Positions 1 through 7,506 of a stretch of 9,845 nt of DNA are shown in pieces (positions within the stretch are counted from its first letter, which is position 1; every line of letters starts with the position of its first letter). A program made the position numbers and the translations under genes. Location: NCBI GenBank assembly GCA_945867725.1, contig CAMBJI010000052.1, positions 1-9,845 on the forward strand, written 5' to 3'. This DNA is from Bordetella parapertussis (GTDB taxonomy: Bacteria; Pseudomonadota; Gammaproteobacteria; Burkholderiales; Burkholderiaceae_D). The notes under the pieces are model-generated. The model was not told the DNA's origin, ran no database searches, and saw only the letters and a list, made by a program, of their open reading frames with translations.

Positions 1-531
1 TGTCTTCGAACCCGATTCAACCGGTACCACGGTCGCGCCCAGTAACTGCATGCGGTAGACATTCTGCACCTGACGCTTGACGTCTTCGCTGCCCATGTAC
101 ACCACACACTCCAGACCAAAGCGCGCGCAAATGGTCGCGGTAGCGACACCATGCTGGCCCGCACCCGTCTCGGCGATCACACGGGGCTTACCCATGCGTC
201 TTGCAAGCAGCGCCTGTCCGATGACGTTATTGATTTTGTGCGCGCCGGTGTGATTCAGGTCTTCACGCTTGAAAAAAATCTGCGCGCCGCCAGTCTCTGA
301 CGACCAGCGACGTGCGTGATAAATCGGGCTCGGACGACCCACGAAATACTTCAGCTCGTGATGAAACTCGCGCAGGAATTCCGGATCGTTCTGGTAGTGA
401 GCGTACTGCGCCTTGAGGTCTTCGAGCGCATGGGTGAGTGTTTCGGATACGAAACTGCCGCCATACGGGCCGAAGTGGCCGGATGCGTCAGGAAAGTTGT
501 ACATGCCCAGATGGGCGGGATTGTGATCCAT
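1..531 (-). CDS. trpB: Tryptophan synthase beta chain, 5' part (runs off left edge)
   Basis: This is the N-terminal 177 residues of TrpB, the pyridoxal-phosphate subunit that condenses indole with serine to give tryptophan, in the cytosolic alpha2-beta2 complex. I translated it by hand from the ATG at 531; the frame stays open to the window edge. It starts [20 protein letters not shown] and continues [10 protein letters not shown], a typical TrpB N-terminus. The PLP-lysine motif HTGAHKINN places the Schiff-base lysine at residue 99. [13 protein letters not shown] follows, with the catalytic glutamate at about 121. Both sit 12 residues later than in the enterobacterial enzyme (Lys87, Glu109), which supports the alignment. 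AGGAG lies 5 bases before the ATG, a strong ribosome-binding site. The gene begins 25 bases after the trpF stop, so the two are probably cotranscribed. Family length is about 400 residues, so over half is missing beyond the edge; trpA probably follows there. Confidence 0.97.
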   Translation of the reverse strand, partial: MDHNPAHLGMYNFPDASGHFGPYGGSFVSETLTHALEDLKAQYAHYQNDPEFLREFHHELKYFVGRPSPIYHARRWSSETGGAQIFFKREDLNHTGAHKINNVIGQALLARRMGKPRVIAETGAGQHGVATATICARFGLECVVYMGSEDVKRQVQNVYRMQLLGATVVPVESGSKT

Positions 532-556
532 GATCTCTCCTCGAACTGCTGAATGT

Positions 557-1219
557 TTACTGTTCGTCTGCCGCGCGCACTGCAGATACAAAGGCGCGCA
601 TCAGTGCTGTGTCCTTGATGCCCTTGGCCGATTCGATGCCACTGCTGACATCAACGGCGTACGGGCGCACTTGGCGCACAGCGTCAGTCACATTTTGCAC
701 GTTCAAGCCACCACTCAAAACGGCCTGATGCGCGATTTCTTCGGGAATTAGAGACCAATCGAATACCTTTCCAGTGCCACCGTACGCATCGCTCCAAGTA
801 TCGAGCAGCAAACCCGAGAAGAGTGGGCTCGCAGTTCGGTAAGCGGCCTGTGATTCTAACAAATCCGCGGCCGTTGCATCGGGCCTGATTCTGAGCGCGC
901 GCATGAAGGGGCGCTGAACGGCCTCCGCGATCTCGCGACACTGTGCCGGCGTCTCATCCCCATGAAATTGCAAAAGAGACAAGGGCACGCGACGAAGTAC
1001 CTCAGTCACCTCGCCCAAATCCGCATTCACAAACAAACCGACCGTGCTCACCATGGGCGGTAGCGCCTCGACGAGTCGGGCCGCCGTTTCCGGGGCAACA
1101 TAGCGCGGCGACGGCGCGTAGAACACTAGGCCGATGGCATCCGCGCCCACCGCCACGGCCTGCGTGACATCTTCGATGCGTGTCAGGCCGCAGAGCTTGA
1201 TTCGTGTTCTATGGGTCAT
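557..1219 (-). CDS. trpF: Phosphoribosylanthranilate isomerase
   Basis: TrpF is a cytosolic TIM-barrel enzyme that rearranges N-(5-phosphoribosyl)anthranilate to CdRP, the third step of tryptophan synthesis. The 220-residue length fits a monofunctional TrpF, not a TrpC-TrpF fusion. The first strand motif IKLCGLTR carries the general-base cysteine at residue 10. [19 protein letters not shown] carries the general-acid aspartate at 140 followed by the glycine-rich phosphate loop. [10 protein letters not shown] (about 168-177) and [15 protein letters not shown] (about 189-203) are the usual C-terminal phosphate-binding strands. The ATG lies only 3 bases after the truA stop and has no clear Shine-Dalgarno sequence, so translation is probably coupled to truA. 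trpB follows after 25 bases. Nothing appears truncated. Confidence 0.97.
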   Translation of the reverse strand: MTHRTRIKLCGLTRIEDVTQAVAVGADAIGLVFYAPSPRYVAPETAARLVEALPPMVSTVGLFVNADLGEVTEVLRRVPLSLLQFHGDETPAQCREIAEAVQRPFMRALRIRPDATAADLLESQAAYRTASPLFSGLLLDTWSDAYGGTGKVFDWSLIPEEIAHQAVLSGGLNVQNVTDAVRQVRPYAVDVSSGIESAKGIKDTALMRAFVSAVRAADEQ

Positions 1220-1222
1220 TTT

Positions 1223-2017
1223 TTAGCAGAAAGGCAATGATTCTTCGAGTGCAGGTAGCGCCCAGCGCGCATCGTAGTCGACTTTTGCCAAATAAAGTCC
1301 GTCCGGACTAAACGTCGGGGCAGCGAGTTCGCGCTGCCGGCTGGACAACAACTCCGCCATCCATGGGACCGGACGACTGCCGATGCCCACCTGAATCAAG
1401 GAGCCCACAATATTGCGCACCATGTGATGCAAAAACGCATTCGCGCTTAGCGTGACGATGACGCGATCACCGTGGCGCACGACCGCAATGTGGTGCAAAG
1501 TGCGCACCGGTGATGCTGCCTGACATTCCGCAGCGCGAAATGCAGAAAAGTCATGTTGACCAATCAGCGCCTTGGCTGCGTCCTCCATCAGCGCGACATC
1601 GAGTGGACGGAACACCCACCCTGTTCGCCCCTCACTGAGCGGCGACCGAACCGGATAGTTGTAAATGACGTAGTGATAGGTACGCATCAGCGCAGAAAAC
1701 CGCGCATGAAACCCCTGCTCACCGCCTTCGACTTCGGTCGCCCATTGCACGGCGATCGAGTCTGGAAGAAATGCATTGACACCGCGTACCCAGGAAAAAT
1801 TTTCTCTGCTTACCGTTGTATCGAAATGAACCACTTGCGAGAGCGCATGCACCCCGGCATCGGTGCGGCCCGCGCAAGTCGTGGCTATGGGTGCCTGACA
1901 AAACTTTGCGAGTGCGGATTCGAGGACATCCTGCACGGTCCGACCATGCGGCTGCGTCTGCCAGCCATGCCATGGCCCACCGTCATATTGCAGTCCGAGT
2001 GCGATGCGTTTCAACAT
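1223..2017 (-). CDS. truA: tRNA pseudouridine(38-40) synthase
   Basis: TruA converts uridines 38, 39 and 40 of the tRNA anticodon arm to pseudouridine. From the ATG at 2017 the product has 264 residues, close to the roughly 270 of the E. coli enzyme. It begins MLKRIALGLQYDGGPWHGWQ, the usual N-terminal strand. CAGRTDAGVHA holds the catalytic aspartate at residue 53. RTYHYVIYN (about 112-120) and NAFLHHMVRNIVG (about 193-205) are family motifs, and FSPDGLYLAKVDY is near the C-terminus. The frame stays open upstream to 2161, but those 48 codons do not resemble TruA, and GGAG is well placed before 2017. The gene lies 180 bases downstream of fimV, in which I see neither a convincing promoter nor a terminator. 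Its stop lies 3 bases before trpF. The truA-trpF pairing is a common betaproteobacterial arrangement and does not imply a role in tryptophan synthesis. Confidence 0.96.
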   Translation of the reverse strand: MLKRIALGLQYDGGPWHGWQTQPHGRTVQDVLESALAKFCQAPIATTCAGRTDAGVHALSQVVHFDTTVSRENFSWVRGVNAFLPDSIAVQWATEVEGGEQGFHARFSALMRTYHYVIYNYPVRSPLSEGRTGWVFRPLDVALMEDAAKALIGQHDFSAFRAAECQAASPVRTLHHIAVVRHGDRVIVTLSANAFLHHMVRNIVGSLIQVGIGSRPVPWMAELLSSRQRELAAPTFSPDGLYLAKVDYDARWALPALEESLPFC

Positions 2018-2021
2018 GTTA

Positions 2022-2025
2022 CTCC
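2022..2025 (-). promoter_or_regulatory. Ribosome-binding site that fixes the truA start
   Basis: GGAG on the minus strand, within TACGGAGTAACATG, is separated by 4 bases from the ATG at 2017. It supports this start over the in-frame ATG at 2161, which would add 48 residues without family resemblance. Confidence 0.7.
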
Positions 2026-2197
2026 GTAGACAGGACGCAGCAGGGGCCCGTAAGAGCGGCCCTTCGGTTTTGCCAAACCACCGGCACTGCGGTGCTGATG
2101 TCGGATAACGAAAGCTGATGCGCCAGAAAGGAACCTGTCTTGTCGGGTCAATGCCAAACACGCAGGACCCGATCAGACCTGCTCCCAGCGGCGAATT

Positions 2198-4780
2198 TTA
2201 CGCGAGTTGACTCAGCAGAGATTGAGCGCGCTCCGCCAGCTCGGGGTGCTGGCTGACGGCGACTTCGGCGAGCAGCTCGCGCGCGCCTTCATGATCACCG
2301 ATTTCCTGACAAGCGATGGCCAGATCAAACTTGGTTTTCAGAGAGGCGAGATCACCCTCGTGCATTGCAAGGCCCGTGGGCTTCTGCGCTGTTGCAGCTG
2401 ACCTAGCGGATGACAAAGATGAATTGGAGACTGACATTGAGGAGGAGAACGAATCGGACAGATTGAATTCCAAAGTATTGGAGAGATCGCTGGACGTATA
2501 GCTGGCAGAAACACTTGGCGTTGTCGTTTTCGCCGCTGCAAGATGGCCACCTGTGGGCGCAGTTGGGGTCGAGGTCGTGATGTCGGTACGACGCTCTTCA
2601 AGCAGACCATCCAGCCTGAACTCAAAGTCGGCCACCGGGGAGCTTGTCTCGGTGGGCTGCGCTGGCACGGGCTTCGGCGATGCAGAAATGAGTTCCGAGT
2701 TTGCGCGTAGGGCGGCCCCGTAAAGCAGATTACCGGGATCAAGCACGATGCCCATTTGCGCTGCCTGAACCCAGGCCTCACCGACACCATGCGTCAACAC
2801 GCGTAGCTCGGCCGCGAGGGTACCGAACTTTTGACGATCCTTGCGCGTGGCATAGATCTCCAGCAGTTTTACCCGCAGCGCATGACGATCGGGATGCAGA
2901 CGCAAAGCATCCTGAAGAATTTCCTCGGCCTGTTCGTCACGGCCATACGCGATGTAAACATCGGCCTCAGCGACTGCATCGACCTCATTCGTATCCAACT
3001 GGCTGACCGAGGGCACAAAATTCGAGTGGAACACGCTGTTGCTGGTGTCGATATTGCGTCCCCCGGCTTGCTCGAAGATGGATTGCACGCCATCCACCTC
3101 AGCTGGCTTTTCTTCGGGCGAATGCTTGCTCCGCCGGTACCGAAGGCCGAACCAAGACAGTAACAAGAGAACTAACCCACCGACGCTTGCCATGACTGTT
3201 GTTGGCTCTTGCTTCAACTCTTGGGTCAGCTCTTGCAAGGCACGCATCACATCCTCGTGTATCGCTGGCTCTGGTGCGGGTGTTGACGGTGCTTTTTGGA
3301 CAGCGTTTGATTTGGCTGCGGGTGCCGTAGATATCGATGGCGTAGATAAGGGTGGCGTTTCCGGTACGGGTGCCTGCGCTGATATGGGTGCTGGTACCTG
3401 TGGTGATAATGGTTGCTCTGCGGCTGCTTGCTTCTCAGCGTTTGACTGGCTCTGGATGCTGGCCAGCTGCTGCATATCGCTGATATTTTTTTCCAGCGCT
3501 GCAATACGCGAATTCGCATCAGCGACTGCTTTCTCGGACGCGATTTTATCCAGCGTTTCGGCATTCCGATCGCGCTTGCCTACCGTAGTGGCCTGATTAC
3601 CGGCACCCTCTTTCGTCACAGCAGCCAAAGATTTGTCGGACTCAGGCAATCTCTCCGGAACTGGCGCAGTAAGCTTCAGCTTGTCCTGCGTCGCTGGGGC
3701 CGCGGTGGCTTCCTTTGATTGCAATGTAACGGTGCCGCTACTGCTACGAACGCCACGCTGTCCTGCATCATCGGCGCCGGCATTCGGCGTCGCAGCGCTA
3801 TCACGGGTCTGCCCACTGCGCCGAGCCAGCTGTTCACGGTAACGCTGAAAATCAGCGTTTTGTCCACGTATGAATTGACGCGCTTTGTCCGCTTCAATAG
3901 CACGCGCGGTATCGTCATCAGGAATGCTGAGCACACTGCCTGCCTTGAGGCGATTAATGTTGTTATCTGAGAAGGCTTGGACGTTTTGACGCTGCAAGGC
4001 CAGCATCATTTGATTGATGCTAACGCCCTCGGTACGATTGGCTGCAGCGATCGCTGCAAGCGTGTCACCGCGCTTAACGGTGTGCTTTCCTGACTTTGCG
4101 GGCGCCGAAGCGGATTCTTTTGCTTGTGTGACGTTCGAGCTTGGGTTCGAGGTTGAGCTTGAGCTTGAGCTTGAGTTCGAGTTCGCGTTCGCGTTCGAGG
4201 TTGTATTCGATTTGGCGTTTGATGTTGTGCTCGGATTTGGCCCCGAGTTCTTCGCCGGAACCTCTGCCACCGGTGCAGCCTTGGTTTCTGCAACCACGCC
4301 TGCTTTCTCGTTCCGCACACCGCCGTTCTGAACAATAATTCCGGGTGGATTGATGACCATCGGTGCTTCGGCAATGGTCGGCGGATCAAACAATAGGGCA
4401 TATTGCCGTAGAGTCCGATTACCGGCCGCATTAAGCTCAATGAGTAGATTCAGAAAAGGATCGCTCATGACCAGATCAGAGCTGATGCGGATCACGTGAC
4501 GATCGCCCTTCTTTTCGACAGAGAAGCGCAACGATCGGAGCACGGGGGAATAATCAATGCCAGACTGAACGAAATTATCCGGCGATGCGAGCCGAATCGT
4601 GAGCGACTCTGCCTCAGTGGATGTCAGCGCTGAAAACTCGATTTCTGCATCCAGTTTCTGACCCATCGCAGAACGCACCTGGATATCGCCCAGACCGAGC
4701 GCACTGCCCGTAAATGGCACGCACAGTAACAGCCACAACGCGAACCGAAGTAACGCCAGCGACGAGAGTGTGTGACTCAT
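2198..4780 (-). CDS. fimV: FimV-family polar inner-membrane protein (LysM and TPR domains)
   Basis: The FimV/TspA/HubP family comprises peptidoglycan-binding polar landmark proteins. In Pseudomonas FimV helps assemble the type IV pilus machinery and supports twitching motility. From the ATG at 4780 the product has 860 residues. A signal peptide (about 1-27, LALLRFALWLLLCVPF then SALG) is followed by the FimV N-terminal domain, starting LGDIQVRSAMGQKLDAEIEF. Next come an Asn/Ser-rich linker (about 188-216), a LysM domain (about 233-288, HTVKRGDTLAAIAA...GSVLSIP), a short coiled coil (about 408-454) and a Pro/Ala-rich linker. A membrane helix at about 527-547 ends in basic RYRRSK. A cytoplasmic acidic/TPR region (about 600-690) follows, then FEFRLDGL and LEFNLSD motifs, a Ser-rich stretch and the FimV C-terminal helical domain (about 810-860). 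Start choice is uncertain: the frame is open to an ATG at 4909, but the signal peptide begins at 4780, and neither start has a good Shine-Dalgarno sequence. No pilus gene lies nearby. Confidence 0.93.
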   Translation of the reverse strand: MSHTLSSLALLRFALWLLLCVPFTGSALGLGDIQVRSAMGQKLDAEIEFSALTSTEAESLTIRLASPDNFVQSGIDYSPVLRSLRFSVEKKGDRHVIRISSDLVMSDPFLNLLIELNAAGNRTLRQYALLFDPPTIAEAPMVINPPGIIVQNGGVRNEKAGVVAETKAAPVAEVPAKNSGPNPSTTSNAKSNTTSNANANSNSSSSSSSTSNPSSNVTQAKESASAPAKSGKHTVKRGDTLAAIAAANRTEGVSINQMMLALQRQNVQAFSDNNINRLKAGSVLSIPDDDTARAIEADKARQFIRGQNADFQRYREQLARRSGQTRDSAATPNAGADDAGQRGVRSSSGTVTLQSKEATAAPATQDKLKLTAPVPERLPESDKSLAAVTKEGAGNQATTVGKRDRNAETLDKIASEKAVADANSRIAALEKNISDMQQLASIQSQSNAEKQAAAEQPLSPQVPAPISAQAPVPETPPLSTPSISTAPAAKSNAVQKAPSTPAPEPAIHEDVMRALQELTQELKQEPTTVMASVGGLVLLLLSWFGLRYRRSKHSPEEKPAEVDGVQSIFEQAGGRNIDTSNSVFHSNFVPSVSQLDTNEVDAVAEADVYIAYGRDEQAEEILQDALRLHPDRHALRVKLLEIYATRKDRQKFGTLAAELRVLTHGVGEAWVQAAQMGIVLDPGNLLYGAALRANSELISASPKPVPAQPTETSSPVADFEFRLDGLLEERRTDITTSTPTAPTGGHLAAAKTTTPSVSASYTSSDLSNTLEFNLSDSFSSSMSVSNSSLSSARSAATAQKPTGLAMHEGDLASLKTKFDLAIACQEIGDHEGARELLAEVAVSQHPELAERAQSLLSQLA
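4135..4212. repeat. Imperfect hexanucleotide tandem array inside fimV
   Basis: About 13 consecutive 6-base units with plus-strand consensus TYGAGY cover this stretch. The three units 4153-4170 are identical (TTGAGC) and 4171-4176 differs at one base; units drift towards both ends. On the coding strand each unit gives two codons, alternating AAC/AGC with TCN/GCN. The array therefore makes the Asn/Ser/Ala-rich linker between the FimV N-terminal domain and LysM. Because the unit is 6 bases, gain or loss of copies would change linker length without shifting frame. Confidence 0.85.
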
Positions 4781-4814
4781 GATGGGTGCAGGTAAGTAAT
4801 GGGGGTAAAAGCAT

Positions 4815-4828
4815 CGGACTGCAGTCCG
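4815..4828. repeat. 14-bp perfect palindrome upstream of fimV
   Basis: CGGACTGCAGTCCG is its own reverse complement and lies in the 155-base asd-fimV gap, 35 bases before the fimV start. It could be an operator-type site for a dimeric regulator or a small hairpin (5-bp stem, 4-base loop) in the fimV leader. No run of T follows it, so it is not a terminator. I cannot assign a regulator. If fimV started at 4909 the site would lie inside the coding region. Confidence 0.5.
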
Positions 4829-4935
4829 TACAGATAGCAAGGAAAAGTCTGGCCTTGGATAGTCAATCCCCTTTTGATGTCGTGCGATTGGAGATTGAAG
4901 TGCAGGCATATTTTCTATACCTGTAATGCATAAAA

Positions 4936-6072
4936 TCAGTCGTCAAGCAAAACACGCAGCATGCGCCGCAATGGCTCGGCCGCGCCCCACAGTAACTGGT
5001 CACCGACCGTGAAGACCGATAGATAGTCATTCCCCATTTGCATCTTGCGTAAACGACCCACAGGTATATTCAGGCTGCCTGTGGTTGCTGCAGGCGTGAG
5101 ATCGTGCATCGAAGCCTCACGGGTGTTGGGTATGACTTTCGCCCACGGATTGTGGCTGGCAAGAATGTCACTGATCTCATCGAGTGGCACATCTTTTTTG
5201 AGTTTGATCGTCAGCGCCTGCGAGTGGCAGCGCATCGCGCCAATACGCACGCATAAACCATCCACGGCAATCGCTGGTTTCGCGGCCGAGCCAAATGCGT
5301 CGCCCCGTCCCAGAATCTTGTTGGTTTCTGCGCCGCCCTTCCACTCCTCGCGCGACTGACCATTACCCAGATCCTTGTCGATCCACGGAATCAGGTTGCC
5401 ACCTAGCGGCACGCCAAAGTGCTGCGTTTCCTTCTCGTCGAGAGCATGCTGCTTTGCGAGTACTTTGCGATCGATTTCCAAAATTGCCGAAGCAGGATCA
5501 TCGAGTAGCGCTTTGACTTCTGCGTTTATCGTGCCGAACTGTGTCAGCAGCTCACGCATGTGCTGCGCGCCGCCACCTGAGGCCGCCTGGTAGGTCATCG
5601 ACGTCATCCACTCGATCAGATCATGCTGGAACAAACCACCGAGTCCCATCAGCATGCACGAAACTGTGCAATTGCCGCCGATGTAGTTTTTGACACCAGA
5701 TGAAAGTGCGTTTTTAATGACGTCCAAATTCACCGGGTCCAGCACGATGATCGCGTCATCCTTCATGCGCAGCGAGGAAGCAGCGTCGATCCAATAACCA
5801 TTCCAGCCTGCGGCGCGCAACTTAGGGAAAACATCGCTGGTGTAGTCACCGCCCTGACAGGTCAGGATGATGTCGCATTTTTTCAGTGATTCGATGTCGT
5901 TGGCATCTTTGAGCGCAGTTTCGTTTTTCGCCATCGAGGGGGCTTTGCCACCCGAGTTCGACGTCGAAAAAAATACCGGCTCAATGTGAGCGAAATCATT
6001 CTCCTGCTGCATGCGTTGCATGAGCACCGAACCGACCATACCGCGCCAACCAACTAGACCTACGAGTTTCAT
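4936..6072 (-). CDS. asd: Aspartate-semialdehyde dehydrogenase
   Basis: Asd reduces L-aspartyl-4-phosphate with NADPH to aspartate semialdehyde, the branch point to lysine and diaminopimelate, methionine and threonine. The product has 378 residues and belongs to the Gram-negative (E. coli-like) branch of the family. [10 protein letters not shown] (about 6-15) is the NADP-binding loop. [10 protein letters not shown] puts the nucleophilic cysteine at 135, the same position as in E. coli. [10 protein letters not shown] (about 161-170) and [17 protein letters not shown] (274-290) hold substrate-binding arginine and the catalytic histidine at 283. The start is fixed by AGGAAG 4 bases before the ATG. 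Unlike the closely packed leu genes, asd is separated from leuB by 347 bases of structured repeats, so it may have its own promoter. Its leader is AT-rich, with only weak sigma70-like hexamers. fimV follows after 155 bases. Confidence 0.98.
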   Translation of the reverse strand: MKLVGLVGWRGMVGSVLMQRMQQENDFAHIEPVFFSTSNSGGKAPSMAKNETALKDANDIESLKKCDIILTCQGGDYTSDVFPKLRAAGWNGYWIDAASSLRMKDDAIIVLDPVNLDVIKNALSSGVKNYIGGNCTVSCMLMGLGGLFQHDLIEWMTSMTYQAASGGGAQHMRELLTQFGTINAEVKALLDDPASAILEIDRKVLAKQHALDEKETQHFGVPLGGNLIPWIDKDLGNGQSREEWKGGAETNKILGRGDAFGSAAKPAIAVDGLCVRIGAMRCHSQALTIKLKKDVPLDEISDILASHNPWAKVIPNTREASMHDLTPAATTGSLNIPVGRLRKMQMGNDYLSVFTVGDQLLWGAAEPLRRMLRVLLDD

Positions 6073-6191
6073 TTTGCTTCCTGCCTGTTAAATTTTTGTT
6101 ATGCCATTCTGCGACTGATGTAAAAATCAAAACGAGACCTTCATACTGGACTCTGAAGCTTTAACGCATGAGGTTCACCACCAAAGTCACT

Positions 6192-6277
6192 GGATCCCGG
6201 CTTTCGCCGGGAGCGAGTGGGGAATTCGGGTCGCATGCGACCCGCCTACGTAGCAGTCATCACATGCAAGTGATGAC
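6192..6277. repeat. 86-bp structured direct repeat, copy 1
   Basis: The unit begins GGATCCC and ends GTGATGAC and contains three palindromic modules. 6195-6212 is a 7-bp hairpin (TCCCGGC, loop TTTC, GCCGGGA). 6227-6244 is a perfect 18-bp palindrome (CGGGTCGCATGCGACCCG). 6256-6277 is an 8-bp hairpin (GTCATCAC, loop ATGCAA, GTGATGAC). An outer CACT/AGTG pairing (6188-6191 with 6216-6219) could extend the first hairpin. The GGATCCCGGCTTTCGCCGGGA core resembles small dispersed palindromic repeats found in many proteobacterial genomes; that resemblance is from memory and not searched. Confidence 0.85.
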
Positions 6278-6314
6278 GGTAGTAATTTTTACAGTCGCCT
6301 CAACAACTACCGTC
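6275..6314. repeat. Inverted repeat spanning the inter-copy spacer
   Basis: GACGGTAGT (6275-6283) and ACTACCGTC (6306-6314) are exact reverse complements separated by 22 bases. The arm overlaps the last three bases of repeat copy 1, so this hairpin and the 6256-6277 hairpin would be alternative folds. It fills most of the 46-base spacer between the two direct repeats. Confidence 0.55.
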
Positions 6315-6323
6315 GTCCCATCC

Positions 6324-6409
6324 GGATCCCAGCTTTCGCTTGGAGCGAGTGGGGAATTCGGGTCGCATGCGATCCGCCCACGTAGCAGTCATCACATGCA
6401 AGTGATGAC
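6324..6409. repeat. 86-bp structured direct repeat, copy 2
   Basis: This is the same length and orientation as copy 1, offset by 132 bases, with 5 differences in 86 positions by direct comparison. The differences fall at 6331, 6340, 6341, 6373 and 6380. The first hairpin keeps its fold with one compensated pair (A6331-T6340 replacing G6199-C6208) and one mismatch (C6330/T6341). The central palindrome (6359-6376) has one broken pair. The last hairpin is unchanged and is longer here because flanking bases also pair. Confidence 0.85.
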
Positions 6410-6412
6410 TGC
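6385..6412. other. 11-bp hairpin just downstream of the leuB stop
   Basis: GCAGTCATCAC (6385-6395) pairs perfectly with GTGATGACTGC (6402-6412) around a 6-base loop. In the leuB transcript it would form 7 bases after the stop codon. There is no U-tract after it on the minus strand, so it is not a classical intrinsic terminator. It could protect the 3' end of leu mRNA from exonucleases, as REP-type hairpins do, or reduce read-through into asd; both roles are inference. Confidence 0.5.
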
Positions 6413-6419
6413 AGGAGTT

Positions 6420-7490
6420 TTACACCAGCGCCTTCAACACGGCATCACCCATATCAGCTGTACCCACACGCGTTGTGCCTGCCTCGTAGATATCCGGTGT
6501 ACGCAAACCTTGCGCAAGCACCTTCTTGACAGCAGCTTCAATACGATCAGCCTCTGCCGGCAAATTCAGCGAGAAGCGCAGCATCATCGCTGCTGACAAA
6601 ATCGTTGCCAGCGGATTGGCAATGCCTTTGCCAGCGATATCAGGCGCAGAACCATGCGAAGGCTCATACAAGCCTTTGCTATTGGCGTCCAATGAAGCCG
6701 AAGGCAACATACCGATCGAACCGGTCAGCATGGCGGCAGCATCCGAAAGAATGTCACCAAACATGTTGCCAGTAACGATGACATCGAATTTTTTAGGGGC
6801 ACGCACCAGCTGCATCGCAGCGTTATCCACGTACATGTGATCAAGCTCGATGTCCGGATATTCTTTGTGAACATCGGTGACGATATCTTTCCAGAACTGG
6901 AAGGTCTCAAGCACATTCGCCTTGTCCACACTGGTCAGGCGCTTGCTGCGTTTCTGCGCTGCCTTGAATGCCACATGTGCGATGCGACGAATCTCGGGCT
7001 CCGAATAGCGCATGGTGTCAAAACCCTCACGCGCTCCTTTGAATGGACCGTCGGGCGCCTCGCGTACACCGCGTGGCTGACCGAAATAGATATCACCGTT
7101 CAGTTCACGCACGATCAGGATGTCGAGTCCGGACACCACTTCGGGCTTGAGCGTCGATGCGCCCACCAGCTCGGGATAAAGAATCGCAGGACGGAAATTC
7201 GCAAACAAAGTCAGGTGCTTACGCAAACCGAGAATAGCCTGCTCGGGACGCAGTGATCGCTCAAGCGTGTCGTATTTCCAGTCGCCGACAGCACCAAATA
7301 AAATCGCATCCGCCTCTTTGGCGAGTTTGAGCGTGCCATCCGGCAGCGGATGACCATGCGCCTCATAACCCGCACCACCCACAGGCGCAGTTTCCATTTC
7401 AAATTTCTGGTCGAGCGCATTCAGTACCTTGACGGCCTGCTCAACGATTTCTGTGCCTATGCCGTCACCCGGCAGGATTGCGATTTTCAT
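6420..7490 (-). CDS. leuB: 3-isopropylmalate dehydrogenase
   Basis: LeuB oxidatively decarboxylates (2R,3S)-3-isopropylmalate with NAD+ to 2-oxoisocaproate, the third leucine-specific step, in the cytosol as a homodimer. The product has 356 residues, normal for the family. It begins [16 protein letters not shown], the cofactor-side N-terminus. Substrate arginines appear at about 90 and 100 (GLRKHL, NFRPA) and 128 (IVREL). Tyr135 lies in [11 protein letters not shown], Lys190 in SVDKANVL, and Asp222 in VDNAAMQLV. The signature [20 protein letters not shown] (about 242-261) holds the metal-binding aspartates 246 and 250. [15 protein letters not shown] (279-293) is the NAD-binding loop that distinguishes it from NADP-dependent isocitrate dehydrogenase. 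The ATG follows the leuD stop by 16 bases and lacks a clear Shine-Dalgarno sequence, which suggests coupling to leuD. Confidence 0.98.
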   Translation of the reverse strand: MKIAILPGDGIGTEIVEQAVKVLNALDQKFEMETAPVGGAGYEAHGHPLPDGTLKLAKEADAILFGAVGDWKYDTLERSLRPEQAILGLRKHLTLFANFRPAILYPELVGASTLKPEVVSGLDILIVRELNGDIYFGQPRGVREAPDGPFKGAREGFDTMRYSEPEIRRIAHVAFKAAQKRSKRLTSVDKANVLETFQFWKDIVTDVHKEYPDIELDHMYVDNAAMQLVRAPKKFDVIVTGNMFGDILSDAAAMLTGSIGMLPSASLDANSKGLYEPSHGSAPDIAGKGIANPLATILSAAMMLRFSLNLPAEADRIEAAVKKVLAQGLRTPDIYEAGTTRVGTADMGDAVLKALV

Positions 7491-7506
7491 GATGGTTGTT
7501 GGTGTT

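Larger units (their letters stand above)
6073..6419. other. Intergenic region leuB-asd, no gene, structured repeats
   Basis: This 347-base stretch separates leuB from asd. Positions 6073-6187 are AT-rich asd leader with the asd ribosome-binding site at 6077-6082. From 6188 to 6412 the DNA is almost continuously palindromic: two 86-bp direct repeats, a 46-base spacer, and inverted repeats linking spacer and repeat. I find no protein-like reading frame. A plus-strand open frame across it simply translates the repeats and then the antisense of leuB. Confidence 0.85.

Noticed and set aside
2018..2161. 48-codon N-terminal extension of truA
   Set aside because: The added residues do not resemble TruA, and a good ribosome-binding site and the usual N-terminus both lie at 2017.
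2030..2197. Intrinsic terminator or promoter between fimV and truA
   Set aside because: Only 5-bp stems (for example GGTTT/AAACC) without U-tracts, and a TTGACC without a -10 at proper spacing.
4781..4909. 43-codon N-terminal extension of fimV
   Set aside because: It would bury the signal peptide behind a charged stretch. The start at 4780 places the signal peptide at the N-terminus, although its ribosome-binding site is weak.
6073..6190. Lysine riboswitch or other aptamer before asd
   Set aside because: The leader is short and AT-rich, with no visible multi-helix lysine aptamer pattern or terminator.
6192..6409. CRISPR array
   Set aside because: There are only two repeats, each 86 bp, with no regular short spacers and no cas genes.
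6168..6596. Plus-strand open frame of 142 codons across the leuB-asd gap
   Set aside because: It translates the two direct repeats (giving a repeated peptide) and then the antisense of leuB. There is no ribosome-binding site and no family resemblance.
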